NCBI GenBank assembly: GCA_023412455.1
Contig: JAEYNQ010000293.1
Span: 1-17,813, forward strand
Length of the DNA: 17,813 nt
Origin: Bacillota bacterium
GTDB taxonomy: Bacteria > Bacillota > Clostridia > Lachnospirales > Cellulosilyticaceae
Reading direction: 5' to 3'
The position numbers were made by a program, and so were the translations under genes. A model generated the notes under the pieces. That model searched no databases, was not told the origin of the DNA, and saw nothing but the letters and a program-made list of their open reading frames with translations. Positions 1-7,636 of the stretch are shown here, piece after piece. How positions within the stretch are numbered: position 1 is the stretch's first letter; each line of letters opens with the position of its first letter.

Positions 1-755
1 CCCTATCTAAGTGGCAAGAGGCACTGTATAACAAAGGATGGAATGCCCTTTTTATAGAAAATCATGATTTGCCACGCGTGGTTTCTCGGTTAGGTGATGA
101 GGATACGTACTGGGCAGAAAGTTGCAAAGCACTAGCTATGATGTATTTCTTAATGCAAGGAACCCCTTTTATTTACCAAGGGCAAGAGATTGGTATGACC
201 AATATCCATTTGCCAAGTATAGAGGCTTACAAAGATATCCAAACCATTAACACCTATAAAAAGGCTCTTCAGCAAGGGAAAACGATTCAAGAAGCATTAG
301 AGATTGTTTGGAATGACACAAGAGACAATTCCCGTACGCCTATGCAATGGAATGATGGACCATCCGCAGGTTTTACCACAGGCACACCTTGGTTTAATGT
401 AAACCCCAACTACAAAAAAATAAATGTAGAGGCTCAGCAAAAGGACCCTAACTCCATATTAAACTTCTATAAAGCACTTATAAAAATAAAGAAGAGGGAT
501 CCTGTTTTTGAAGAAGGTTATTATAAGCTCTTATTAGAGGAGGATGAAGATCTCTTTGTCTACACACGAACCACATCAGAGGAAAAGATGCTTATTATGT
601 GTAATCTTTGTGCAGAAGAAAGGAGCTTCCAAGTGGAGGAGAGCTTAGTCCAGTCTGACCAGTTGCTTTTAAGTAATTATGAAGTAGAACCACATGGGCC
701 AAGCCATAAAATAAAATTAAGAGCTTATGAGGCAAGGCTTTATAAATTGATTTAA
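1..755 (+). CDS. Oligo-1,6-glucosidase / alpha-glucosidase (GH13), 3' part
   Basis: C-terminal 250 residues of a GH13 enzyme; the reading frame is open from base 3 and the start lies before the window. The NHD triad of GH13 conserved region IV is at local residues 20-22 (ENHDLPRVVSR). It is followed by QGQEIGMTN and RTPMQWNDGPSAGFTTG, wording typical of the MalL/TreA branch, which hydrolyses alpha-1,6 or alpha-1,4 glucosidic bonds of short oligosaccharides, or trehalose 6-phosphate, in the cytoplasm. The last ~80 residues form the usual C-terminal beta domain and end naturally in YKLI. The nucleophile and acid/base regions lie outside the window, so the exact substrate cannot be chosen; MalL-like oligo-1,6-glucosidase fits best. 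A sugar importer follows 184 bases downstream behind its own promoter-like sequence, so a shared role in sugar use is possible but not shown. Confidence 0.85.
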   Translation, partial: LSKWQEALYNKGWNALFIENHDLPRVVSRLGDEDTYWAESCKALAMMYFLMQGTPFIYQGQEIGMTNIHLPSIEAYKDIQTINTYKKALQQGKTIQEALEIVWNDTRDNSRTPMQWNDGPSAGFTTGTPWFNVNPNYKKINVEAQQKDPNSILNFYKALIKIKKRDPVFEEGYYKLLLEEDEDLFVYTRTTSEEKMLIMCNLCAEERSFQVEESLVQSDQLLLSNYEVEPHGPSHKIKLRAYEARLYKLI

Positions 756-779
756 AATGAATGCAAGACATATAAAATA

Positions 780-842
780 AAAATCAACTTTTATCGTAAG
801 AAAATTAACTTTTTAAACCTAATTGATAAAAAAATTAACTTT
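780..842. repeat. Three direct repeats AAAATYAACTTT upstream of the sugar-binding protein gene
   Basis: AAAATCAACTTT begins at 780 and AAAATTAACTTT begins at 801 and 831. Start-to-start spacing is 21 and 30 bases, close to two and three turns of B-DNA. The cluster ends about 36 bases before a candidate extended -10 element. TGAATGCA (758-765) and its reverse complement TGCATTCA (856-863) bracket it. This looks like a set of activator sites, but the region is very AT-rich and chance similarity is possible. Confidence 0.4.
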
Positions 843-877
843 AATCTAATTAATGTGCATTCAATATTTTTAAAAAC

Positions 878-886
878 TGCTATAAG
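878..886 (+). promoter_or_regulatory. Candidate extended -10 promoter for the sugar importer operon
   Basis: TGC directly followed by TATAAG (881-886) matches an extended -10 element. No good -35 hexamer is visible at the right distance, which would suit a promoter that needs the activator suggested by the repeats just upstream. The predicted transcript would start near 893, about 47 bases before the ATG. Confidence 0.4.
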
Positions 887-939
887 ATAGAATTATCAAA
901 GAAATAGAAGTTAATAACTATTTTATAGGGGGAAACATT

Positions 940-2001
940 ATGAAAATGAAAAAGAAACTTTTAGTATCACTTGTAGCAGCAACTATGGCATTAGGTTTAG
1001 TAGGCTGTGGTGGCGCTAAAACTCAAGAACCAGCACCAGCAACTGAAAAAGCAGCACCAGCTACTGAGAAAGCTGAAGAACCAGCTGCAGAACCAGAAAA
1101 GGCTGCTGAAACTACTTCAGGAGATTTAATTAAAGTGGGTATTATCAACAATGACCCCAATGAATCCGGTTATCGTACAGCTAATGATAAAGATATGAAA
1201 GCAACATTTACAAAAGAAAATGGTTATGAACCTTTCTTTGCTTACAGCTTAAAGAATGATGAGCAAATTACAGCAGCTCAAAAATTCATTCAAGATGGTG
1301 TAGACTATCTTCTATTATCAGCAGCAGATACAGCAGGTTGGGACTCTGTGTTAAAAGATGCTCAAGATGCTGGGATCAGAGTCATCTTATTTGACCGTAC
1401 AATCGATGCAGACCCAAGTCTTTATGAAGCATCTATTGTTTCAGACATGGCAAAAGAAGGTCAAACAGCAGTTGATTGGTTAAAAGGTCAAAAACTTAGC
1501 GAGTACAACATTATTCACCTTCAAGGTGTGATGGGTTCTGCAGCTCAACAAGGACGTACAGGCGCAGTGAATGATGCCGTTGCATCTGACGGTTGGAAAC
1601 TTGTTACACAACAAACAGCTGAATGGAATGCAGAAAAAGCACAACAAATCGTACAATCAGTTATTGACTCAGGTGCGAAATTCAACGTTATCTATGCTGA
1701 AAACGATGATATGGCAAAAGGTGCTGTAGCAGCTCTTGATAAAGCAAATATTTCTCACGGCGTAGGTAAAGATGTAATTATTATGGGATTTGACTGCAAT
1801 AAATGGGCATTAGAAGAATTATTAGCTAAAAACTGGAATTATGACGGACAATGTAATCCATTCCAAGCATCTTACATTCACGAGATCATCACAACAATTG
1901 AAGGTGGTGGCGCTCCAGCACAAAAAACTATCATTATGGATGAAAAAGGTTTTGATGCTACTACAATTACACAAGAAGATGTTGATAAATACGGTATCTA
2001 A
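940..2001 (+). CDS. ytfQ: Sugar ABC transporter substrate-binding lipoprotein, YtfQ (galactofuranose) type
   Basis: Captures a sugar outside the membrane and hands it to the permeases encoded downstream. 353 residues. A lysine-rich start and hydrophobic stretch end in the lipobox LVGC, with Cys23 as the predicted lipidated residue. Residues ~24-60 are a low-complexity Ala/Pro/Glu/Thr linker containing repeated PATEKA units. The rest is a periplasmic-binding-protein fold (Peripla_BP_4 type). Segments such as TAGWDSVLKDAQDAGI, ILFDRTIDAD, HLQGVMGSAAQQGRTG and YAENDDMAKGAV closely resemble E. coli YtfQ, which binds galactofuranose. The start is set by AGGGGGA at 927-933, six bases before the ATG. 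The fold and role are sure; the ligand is inferred from family similarity and could be another furanose or a related sugar. A hairpin terminator follows immediately, so this gene is probably made in excess of the other subunits. Confidence 0.9.
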   Translation: MKMKKKLLVSLVAATMALGLVGCGGAKTQEPAPATEKAAPATEKAEEPAAEPEKAAETTSGDLIKVGIINNDPNESGYRTANDKDMKATFTKENGYEPFFAYSLKNDEQITAAQKFIQDGVDYLLLSAADTAGWDSVLKDAQDAGIRVILFDRTIDADPSLYEASIVSDMAKEGQTAVDWLKGQKLSEYNIIHLQGVMGSAAQQGRTGAVNDAVASDGWKLVTQQTAEWNAEKAQQIVQSVIDSGAKFNVIYAENDDMAKGAVAALDKANISHGVGKDVIIMGFDCNKWALEELLAKNWNYDGQCNPFQASYIHEIITTIEGGGAPAQKTIIMDEKGFDATTITQEDVDKYGI

Positions 2002-2033
2002 TAGTTCGTTTACTTTTAGCTTAGTTAGAATTT

Positions 2034-2090
2034 AAAAATAGCGCGGTGTTGTGTAAAGGATAATCGTACGCATGCTCCGCGCTATTTTTT
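2034..2090 (+). terminator. Strong hairpin with T-run between binding-protein and ATPase genes (partial terminator)
   Basis: AAAAATAGCGCGG (2034-2046) pairs perfectly over 13 bp with CCGCGCTATTTTT (2077-2089). The loop is 30 bases and a run of six T closes the structure. It lies between two genes of one operon, and no good promoter was seen between it and the GTG at 2123. It therefore probably works as an incomplete terminator or an mRNA 3'-end stabiliser that lowers expression of the downstream ATPase and permeases. Confidence 0.8.
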
Positions 2091-2122
2091 ATAAAAAATA
2101 GGAGTAAGGAGTGGATACGTAG

Positions 2123-3640
2123 GTGAAGGATAAAACACTATTAAAAATGCGAAATATAAATAAATCATTTCCTGGCGTACGTGCCCTACAAGGAGTGGAC
2201 TTTACCTTATGTGAAGGTGAAATCCATGCATTAATGGGTGAAAATGGTGCAGGGAAATCAACATTAATTAAGGTTTTAACAGGGGTTTATAGCAAGGATG
2301 AAGGTGAAATATTTATCAAAGGGGAAGATAAGGCCGTAGCCATACATTCGCCCCAGGATGCACAAAATCTAGGTATTAGCACAGTTTACCAAGAAATCAC
2401 TCTTTGTCCCAACCTATCAGTTGCTGAGAATATGTATATTGGTAGAACAAAAAATATGTATCAGAATTGGAAAAAGGTCAATGCTCAGGCAGATAAAATA
2501 CTACAATCACTAGATATCCCTGCTAAGTCAACGCAACAGTTAGGGAGTTGCTCCATAGCAGTTCAACAGATGGTAGCCATTGCGAGGGCTATAGATATGG
2601 AGTGTAAGGTGCTTATTTTAGATGAGCCTACTTCTTCTTTAGATGAGCAGGAGGTTGAGAAGTTATTTGGCCTCATGCGAGATTTGAAAAAACGAGGGGT
2701 AGGAATTATCTTCGTCACCCATTTCTTAGACCAAGTCTATGCTGTATGTGATAAGATTACAGTCCTAAGGGATGGTAAGCTTGTAGGAGAATATGAAATC
2801 AAAGATCTTCCAAGAGTAAAGCTTGTTTCAAAAATGCTAGGAAAAGAATTAGATGATATGTCTGATATTCGTAGCCAACTGGAAGTATATAATAAAGCTG
2901 ACGCAGAAGACAGTGTATTTGAAGCTAAAGAGCTAGTGAGTAATGCAGGCATCAAGCCTTTTGAGTTTTATATTAAAAAAGGTGAAGTCAATGGTTTTGC
3001 TGGTCTTCTAGGTTCTGGAAGAAGTGAATGTGTAAGAGCTATTTTTGGTGCGGATAGAGTAATGGGTGGAACTGTAAAGATAAAAGGCAAACAAGTAAAA
3101 ATTTCTAAGCCCATTGATGCCATGAAAAATGGCATTGCTTATTTACCAGAGGATCGTAAGATGGATGGCATTATAGGAGATCTTTCTGTAAGAGAAAATA
3201 TTATTATGGCTTTGCAGGTTATGAAAGGCTTCTTCAAACCCTTTACAAAAGCACAAGCTAATAAGTTTGCAGAGGAGTACATAAAACTTTTAGGAATTAA
3301 AACAGCCTCTCTAGATACCCCTATCAAATCATTATCTGGTGGCAATCAACAAAAATGTATTTTGGCCCGTTGGCTCTTGACTCATCCAGAATATTTGATT
3401 TTAGATGAACCTACCAGAGGTATTGATGTAGGGACAAAGGTTGACATCCAAAAATTAGTCCTTAAGCTTGCTGCAGAAGGTATGAGTGTTACTTTTATTT
3501 CATCTGAAACAGATGAGATGCTTCGTACTTGCTCACGTCTTGTTGTTATGCGTGACCGTAAAGTTGTAGGTGAACTTTCAGGAGAGGATTTGACCCAAAA
3601 CAAGATTATGAGTACGATTGCTGGAGGTGAAAAGAAGTAA
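2123..3640 (+). CDS. ytfR: Sugar ABC transporter ATP-binding protein with two ABC domains, YtfR type
   Basis: Powers sugar uptake at the inner face of the membrane. 505 residues with two fused nucleotide-binding domains, the usual layout of CUT2/ribose-class importers. Domain 1 has a perfect Walker A (GENGAGKST, residues 39-47), a degenerate signature (CSIAVQQ) and Walker B LILDEPTSSLD. Domain 2 has a degenerate Walker A (GLLGSGRSE), a perfect signature LSGGNQQ and Walker B LILDEPTRGID. Such complementary asymmetry is normal in this class. The phrase FVTHFLDQVYAVCDKITVLR and the SIAVQQ signature point to the YtfR branch rather than RbsA or MglA. Start: GTG at 2123, behind AAGGAG (2106-2111). 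An in-frame GTG at 2111 hits TAG at 2120, so it cannot be used; the alternative ATG at 2147 has no ribosome site. The stop overlaps the next start by one base. Confidence 0.92.
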   Translation: MKDKTLLKMRNINKSFPGVRALQGVDFTLCEGEIHALMGENGAGKSTLIKVLTGVYSKDEGEIFIKGEDKAVAIHSPQDAQNLGISTVYQEITLCPNLSVAENMYIGRTKNMYQNWKKVNAQADKILQSLDIPAKSTQQLGSCSIAVQQMVAIARAIDMECKVLILDEPTSSLDEQEVEKLFGLMRDLKKRGVGIIFVTHFLDQVYAVCDKITVLRDGKLVGEYEIKDLPRVKLVSKMLGKELDDMSDIRSQLEVYNKADAEDSVFEAKELVSNAGIKPFEFYIKKGEVNGFAGLLGSGRSECVRAIFGADRVMGGTVKIKGKQVKISKPIDAMKNGIAYLPEDRKMDGIIGDLSVRENIIMALQVMKGFFKPFTKAQANKFAEEYIKLLGIKTASLDTPIKSLSGGNQQKCILARWLLTHPEYLILDEPTRGIDVGTKVDIQKLVLKLAAEGMSVTFISSETDEMLRTCSRLVVMRDRKVVGELSGEDLTQNKIMSTIAGGEKK

Positions 3641-4743
3641 TGGGGAAAACAGAAAAAAAACAACTTAATCTATCTGAGGTTTTTGGTAAGTTATTCAGAC
3701 AACAATTATTTATTCCAATTGCAGCACTACTCATTTTAGCCCTTTTCAACTTAATAGCTGATCCCTCTTTTTATAAAATTACATTGGGATATAATAGTGC
3801 AGGAAATCCTGTTTTATCTGGTTATTTGATGACTATTTTAGACTACGGTTCTGAGTTAGCTATTTTAGCCATCGGTATGACTTTGGTAACAGCAGCTACT
3901 GGAGGACAGGATATTAGTGTGGGTGCTACGATGGCTATTGCTGGAAGTGTGATCTTACGGGTTTTATGTGGTACCAACTCAAGACCAGAAGTATTACAGG
4001 CACCTATTATTGTAGCCTTTTTAGTGGCTTGTGTGGTAAGCATGCTTTTTGGTGCATTTAATGGGACTTTAGTTGCTTATTTTAAAATACAGCCTATGGT
4101 TGCAACTTTGATTTTATTTACTGCAGGTCGTTCTATTGCAGCATGGATTAACAATAATGAATTACCTATCATTAGTGATCCTACCTTTAGTTACTATGGG
4201 GGATTTATTCCTGGAATTCCAATTCCAACACCATTTTTTATCGCCATGGCCTGTGTCATTATAACGGCCCTTGTGCTGAAGTTTACCAACCTTGGGTTAT
4301 ATACTCAGGCTGTTGGTATTAATGAAAGTTCTTCTCGGTTAAATGGTTTAAATCCTACTTTTATCAAATTTTTAACCTTTGTTATTCTAGGCCTTTGTGT
4401 AGCTGTTGCAGGTTTAATAAAGGTAAGTCGTCTTTCTTCTATTAACTACTCTGTTATTGCTAAAGATATTGAAATGGATGCCATTTTAGCAGTTGCCCTT
4501 GGAGGTAATGCCTTAAGTGGAGGTAAGTTTAATATGACAGCTTCTATTTTAGGTGCTTATGTTATCCAGTTCCTTACAACAACCCTTTACAAATTTAACG
4601 TACAGTCTGATGCACTTCCTGCTTATAAGGCAGTTGTAGTTATTGCCCTTGTTATCTTTAGTGCACCTGTTGTAAGAGACAAATTTTCTTCTATTGTAAA
4701 ACAAATGAAGCTTAGAAATAATAGTGCAAAGGAGGTAGCTTAA
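3640..4743 (+). CDS. ytfT: Sugar ABC transporter permease, YtfT type
   Basis: First of two membrane subunits of the importer. 367 residues with roughly eight to ten hydrophobic segments and the BPD_transp_2 permease pattern. IGMTLVTAATGGQDISVGAT is the conserved segment after an early helix (GGIDLSVG in most relatives), IQPMVATLILFTAGRS lies in the middle, and MDAILAVALGGNALSGGKFN is the cytoplasmic loop region that contacts the ATPase. It resembles E. coli YtfT in all of these. Translation is coupled: the start shares its A with the TAA of the ATPase gene (TAATG), with GGAGGTG at 3623-3629. Function as a furanose-type sugar channel is inferred from family and operon. Having two distinct permease genes rather than one homodimeric subunit is typical of the Ytf system. 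Confidence 0.9.
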   Translation: MGKTEKKQLNLSEVFGKLFRQQLFIPIAALLILALFNLIADPSFYKITLGYNSAGNPVLSGYLMTILDYGSELAILAIGMTLVTAATGGQDISVGATMAIAGSVILRVLCGTNSRPEVLQAPIIVAFLVACVVSMLFGAFNGTLVAYFKIQPMVATLILFTAGRSIAAWINNNELPIISDPTFSYYGGFIPGIPIPTPFFIAMACVIITALVLKFTNLGLYTQAVGINESSSRLNGLNPTFIKFLTFVILGLCVAVAGLIKVSRLSSINYSVIAKDIEMDAILAVALGGNALSGGKFNMTASILGAYVIQFLTTTLYKFNVQSDALPAYKAVVVIALVIFSAPVVRDKFSSIVKQMKLRNNSAKEVA

Positions 4744-4744
4744 T

Positions 4745-5791
4745 ATGTTAGAAAAACCCTCTCGTGTTGGTAACAAAAATAACTTTAGTCTAAAAAATAT
4801 GACCGACACAAACCTTCTTTTGCTTATTACTGTTGTAGTGTTTTTTGGAATGTACATTGGGGCTATTATCTTCCAAGGAAAAGGATTTTTAAAGCCACAA
4901 ACATTTTTAAATATTTTAAATGCCAATGCCGCTTTAATTATTGTGTCTTGTGGCATGAGCCTTGTTATGATCACAGGTGGAATTGATATTTCTGTAGGTG
5001 GTGTGGCAGCTTTAGTAAGTATGTGCTGTGCTGTTTACTTGGATTTCCATGAGGGTAATGTTTTAATGGCAATGGTTATTGCTATCTTAATAGGATTAGC
5101 TTTTGGTGTTGTTCAAGGCCTTTTGGTTGCTTACTTAGATATTCAACCCTTTATCGTCTCTCTAGCAGGTATGTTCTTTGCGCGAGGAATGACAACCATC
5201 GTAAATACCAATCCTTTTAATGTAAAAAATCAAGCCTTCGTAGCACTCAAAGAAGCCCGTATTATAGTACCTGGACTTGGCTCAGTTAACAAGCTGGGTA
5301 AATATGTGGATGCTTACATAGAGATTGGTGTCATCGTTGCACTTTTGGCAGTTATTATTCTTTTTTGTATTTTAAGATGGACAAAACTTGGACGTTCCTT
5401 CTATGCAGTGGGTGGAAACAAACAAAGTGCGTTAATGTTGGGTATTAATGTGAAGAGAACAAGATTTCTTTCCCACCTCATTTGTGGACTTTTAGCCGGA
5501 ATTGGTGGTTTTGTCTATTTCATGCATGTAGGTTCAGGTTCAGCTTCTCATGCTATGGGAATGGAAATGAATGCCATTGCTTCCTCCATTATTGGTGGAA
5601 CCATGTTAACAGGTGGTGTAGGTAATATTATTGGAACCTTCTTTGGTACACTTTCCTTAAGTACCATTCAAAATATTGTCTCCTCAGCTGGTCTCGACCA
5701 GGCGTGGTGGACCGGAATTACCATTGCAGCTATGCTTTGTTTGTTCTTAGTCATTCAAAGTATTGTTATAGCCCGTAAGAGAAAATCTTAA
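4745..5791 (+). CDS. yjfF: Sugar ABC transporter permease, YjfF type
   Basis: Second membrane subunit, 348 residues, expected to pair with the preceding permease as a heterodimer. It carries VSCGMSLVMITGGIDISVGG near residues 71-90, then IQPFIVSLAGMFFARG, and MNAIASSIIGGTMLTGGVGN near the C-terminus, followed by a QAWWTGITIA segment much like the WWTKIAIG segment of E. coli YjfF. The start lies two bases after the previous stop, with a strong AAAGGAGGT (4728-4736) eight bases before the ATG. It ends in a basic tail (ARKRKS). It is the last gene of the importer operon, and a strong terminator lies 40 bases downstream. No sugar kinase, isomerase or regulator for this importer lies within the window. 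Confidence 0.9.
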   Translation: MLEKPSRVGNKNNFSLKNMTDTNLLLLITVVVFFGMYIGAIIFQGKGFLKPQTFLNILNANAALIIVSCGMSLVMITGGIDISVGGVAALVSMCCAVYLDFHEGNVLMAMVIAILIGLAFGVVQGLLVAYLDIQPFIVSLAGMFFARGMTTIVNTNPFNVKNQAFVALKEARIIVPGLGSVNKLGKYVDAYIEIGVIVALLAVIILFCILRWTKLGRSFYAVGGNKQSALMLGINVKRTRFLSHLICGLLAGIGGFVYFMHVGSGSASHAMGMEMNAIASSIIGGTMLTGGVGNIIGTFFGTLSLSTIQNIVSSAGLDQAWWTGITIAAMLCLFLVIQSIVIARKRKS

Positions 5792-5830
5792 TTTTATAGT
5801 GTTTTGTGTGTCATTAATACAATTTCCCCA

Positions 5831-5875
5831 AAAGAGGCAGTCACATTTTGTGACTGCCTCTTTAAACTGTTTTTT
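5831..5875 (+). terminator. Rho-independent terminator after the importer operon, possibly bidirectional
   Basis: A perfect 15-bp stem, AAAGAGGCAGTCACA (5831-5845) with TGTGACTGCCTCTTT (5849-5863), has a 3-base loop and is followed by a T-run at 5870-5875. It lies between two convergent genes and could also stop the MATE transcript on the minus strand, where a short TTTT follows the stem. Confidence 0.9.
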
Positions 5876-5877
5876 GT

Positions 5878-7236
5878 TTATAGAATAGGATGGTCCCTTT
5901 GAAGCTTTCTATAACACCAAATAAAGAAAATGAGATGAATAAAGGCAGTAAGCCCCCATGAAATAGGATAGGAAACATAAAGGGAAGGTAATGTTTGATA
6001 CCACTTAAAAACAGTGAAAATCCATAGAATACGTAAGCCACATGCTCCCAATAGGGATACAAGGGTAGGCATCATGGAATAGCCCATACCACGTATGCTA
6101 CCAACTATAGTGTCCATAATTCCACAAAGATAATAAGTAGTAAAGATAATATTCATACGATGGAGACCATATTGGATAACTTCAGGATCGCTAGAATAAA
6201 TACTCAAAAGTTCTTTGCCTATAAGAAGGGAGCTTAGGCTCATGCCAGCACCTACTATAGTGACACATATTAAACATAAAACCAATACTTTACCAATACG
6301 AGCTATTTTTTTACCACCTAAGTTTTGACTAGTAAAGCTAAGAGCTGTTTGTTGAAATGCATTCATAGAGGTATAGATAAAGCCTTCAAGGTTGGTGGTT
6401 GCAGTATTACCAGCCATGGCAATGGAGCCAAAGGAGTTAATAGAAGACTGAATGAGCACATTGGAGAGAGAAAAGACAGCTCCTTGTATACCTGCAGGCA
6501 GACCAATTTTGGTAATACTTTTTAGCTTATTGGGATGAAGGTGAAGCTTAGAAAATACCAAACGACAGCTTCCGGAGTTATGCATGAGGCACAATACAAT
6601 AAGTAGAGCAGAAATACACTGAGAAATAACGGTAGCTAAGGCTACACCAGCTACACCCATATTTAAGGTGATAACAAAATAAAGGTTAAGTACGACGTTT
6701 ACAACACCTGCTAAGAATAAGAAGTAGAGAGGACGTTTCGTATCACCAATGGCACGCAAAATAGCACTTCCAAAGTTATAGAGGAGCATAGCAGGCATGC
6801 CTAGAAAATAAATTTTCATATAAAGGGTTGCAGCAGGCAATACATCTTCAGGCGTTCCCATGAGAAAGAGGAGAGGTCTAGCTAATAAGCTCCCTATAAT
6901 CAGGAGGATCACGCCACAAAGTATACTGAGTAAAATCGAGGTATGTAGAGTATCACTTACTTCTTGATCTTGACCGGCGCCATAAAAATGGGCAATAAGG
7001 ACATTGGAGCCGATAGAAAGCCCTATAAAAACATTGACCAGTAAGTTAATAAGGGAACTAGTAGAACCTACAGCAGCCAAAGCATGACTCCCAGAGTAAT
7101 GGCCTACAACAATAATATCAGCGGCATTGAAGAGAAGCTGCAAAATACCCGACAGCATTAAAGGGATGGAGAAGATTAAAATTTTACTTAATAAAGGTCC
7201 GTTACACATGTCTATTTCATAAGATTTTTTTGTCAT
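5878..7236 (-). CDS. MATE family efflux transporter
   Basis: Membrane exporter of the MATE/NorM class, which usually expels drugs or metabolites in exchange for Na+ or H+. 452 residues, the normal length, with about twelve hydrophobic segments in two similar halves. The N-terminus has the family opening GPLLSKILIFSIPLMLSGIL followed by NAADIIVVGHYSGSHALAAV, and the second half has SIAMAGNTATTNLEGFIYTS. Its substrate cannot be read from sequence. It is transcribed alone: a promoter with an overlapping palindrome lies 44-72 bases before the ATG, and the shared terminator at 5831-5875 follows the stop. The ribosome site is weak (TTAGGT). It is convergent with the sugar importer, so there is no operon link to sugar uptake. 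Confidence 0.92.
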   Translation of the reverse strand: MTKKSYEIDMCNGPLLSKILIFSIPLMLSGILQLLFNAADIIVVGHYSGSHALAAVGSTSSLINLLVNVFIGLSIGSNVLIAHFYGAGQDQEVSDTLHTSILLSILCGVILLIIGSLLARPLLFLMGTPEDVLPAATLYMKIYFLGMPAMLLYNFGSAILRAIGDTKRPLYFLFLAGVVNVVLNLYFVITLNMGVAGVALATVISQCISALLIVLCLMHNSGSCRLVFSKLHLHPNKLKSITKIGLPAGIQGAVFSLSNVLIQSSINSFGSIAMAGNTATTNLEGFIYTSMNAFQQTALSFTSQNLGGKKIARIGKVLVLCLICVTIVGAGMSLSSLLIGKELLSIYSSDPEVIQYGLHRMNIIFTTYYLCGIMDTIVGSIRGMGYSMMPTLVSLLGACGLRILWIFTVFKWYQTLPSLYVSYPISWGLTAFIHLIFFIWCYRKLQRDHPIL

Positions 7237-7279
7237 TAAGTTTACCTAACTTTCTATTGTCATTATCATGTATCTGACT

Positions 7280-7308
7280 ATTATACAGCTAAAATTCAGA
7301 AATGTTAA
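7280..7308 (-). promoter_or_regulatory. Sigma-A-type promoter of the MATE gene
   Basis: Read on the minus strand: TTAACA (7308-7303), a 17-base spacer, then a perfect TATAAT (7285-7280). Predicted start of transcription is near 7273, giving a leader of about 37 bases. The -35 box is inside one arm of the palindrome at 7302-7335. Confidence 0.65.
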
Positions 7309-7335
7309 TATTAATTTATTAATTCATATTAACAT
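7302..7335. promoter_or_regulatory. Palindrome overlapping the MATE -35 box (operator-like)
   Basis: ATGTTAATAT (7302-7311) and its exact reverse complement ATATTAACAT (7326-7335) flank a 14-base centre. After one mismatch, a further AATT/AATT match extends the symmetry inward. One arm contains the -35 hexamer, so a bound dimeric repressor would block RNA polymerase. The region is AT-rich, but ten perfect pairs exactly at a -35 box are suggestive. Confidence 0.5.
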
Positions 7336-7431
7336 AATATTGAAAGATAATTATGAATATTAATGGCTCATTTATAAGCTATATTTTATAGGACTAGGAC
7401 AAGGTAGTGTAAAATAATCTGTTAATAATAA

Positions 7432-7554
7432 CCCTTAAAAGGTATTTTTCTGAAGAGGTTCGCCACTCTTGACAGCTTACAAAATAATGCAAATAAATTA
7501 TTACCGACGGCGAAGAACTCAAAACAGATAGTAAACACTGTCAGCAATGTGTAG
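7432..7554. other. Unexplained stretch in the 400-base gap, GC-richer than its flanks and open on both strands
   Basis: The gap between the MATE start and the nitroreductase stop holds no convincing gene. Within it, about 7450-7560 is visibly richer in G and C than the AT-rich sequence before it. It is free of stops in one plus frame (7432-7551, stop 7552-7554; residues include LKRFATLDSLQNNANK). A minus frame over the same bases is also open (residues include CKLSRVANLF). Neither frame has a start codon with a ribosome site. It could be a relic of an intergenic repeat or of a lost gene; I cannot name it. Confidence 0.25.
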
Positions 7555-7587
7555 GATAGGCACTGTATGCATCAGCAACAGAAGAAC

Positions 7588-7607
7588 CCTTTCTTAATCA
7601 AGAAAGG
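7588..7607 (-). terminator. Weak hairpin downstream of the nitroreductase gene
   Basis: CCTTTCTT and AAGAAAGG form an 8-bp stem with a 4-base loop, starting about 30 bases after the nitroreductase stop on the minus strand. The sequence that follows on that strand (GTTCTTCTG) is only moderately T-rich, so this is a tentative terminator. Confidence 0.35.
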
Positions 7608-7636
7608 CCTCCTTTTACTTACCCGAAACTATCCAT

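Noticed and set aside
1021..1120. Ala/Pro/Glu codon repeats in the binding-protein gene as a DNA repeat array
   Set aside because: They encode the flexible linker after the lipidated cysteine and are explained by low-complexity protein sequence.
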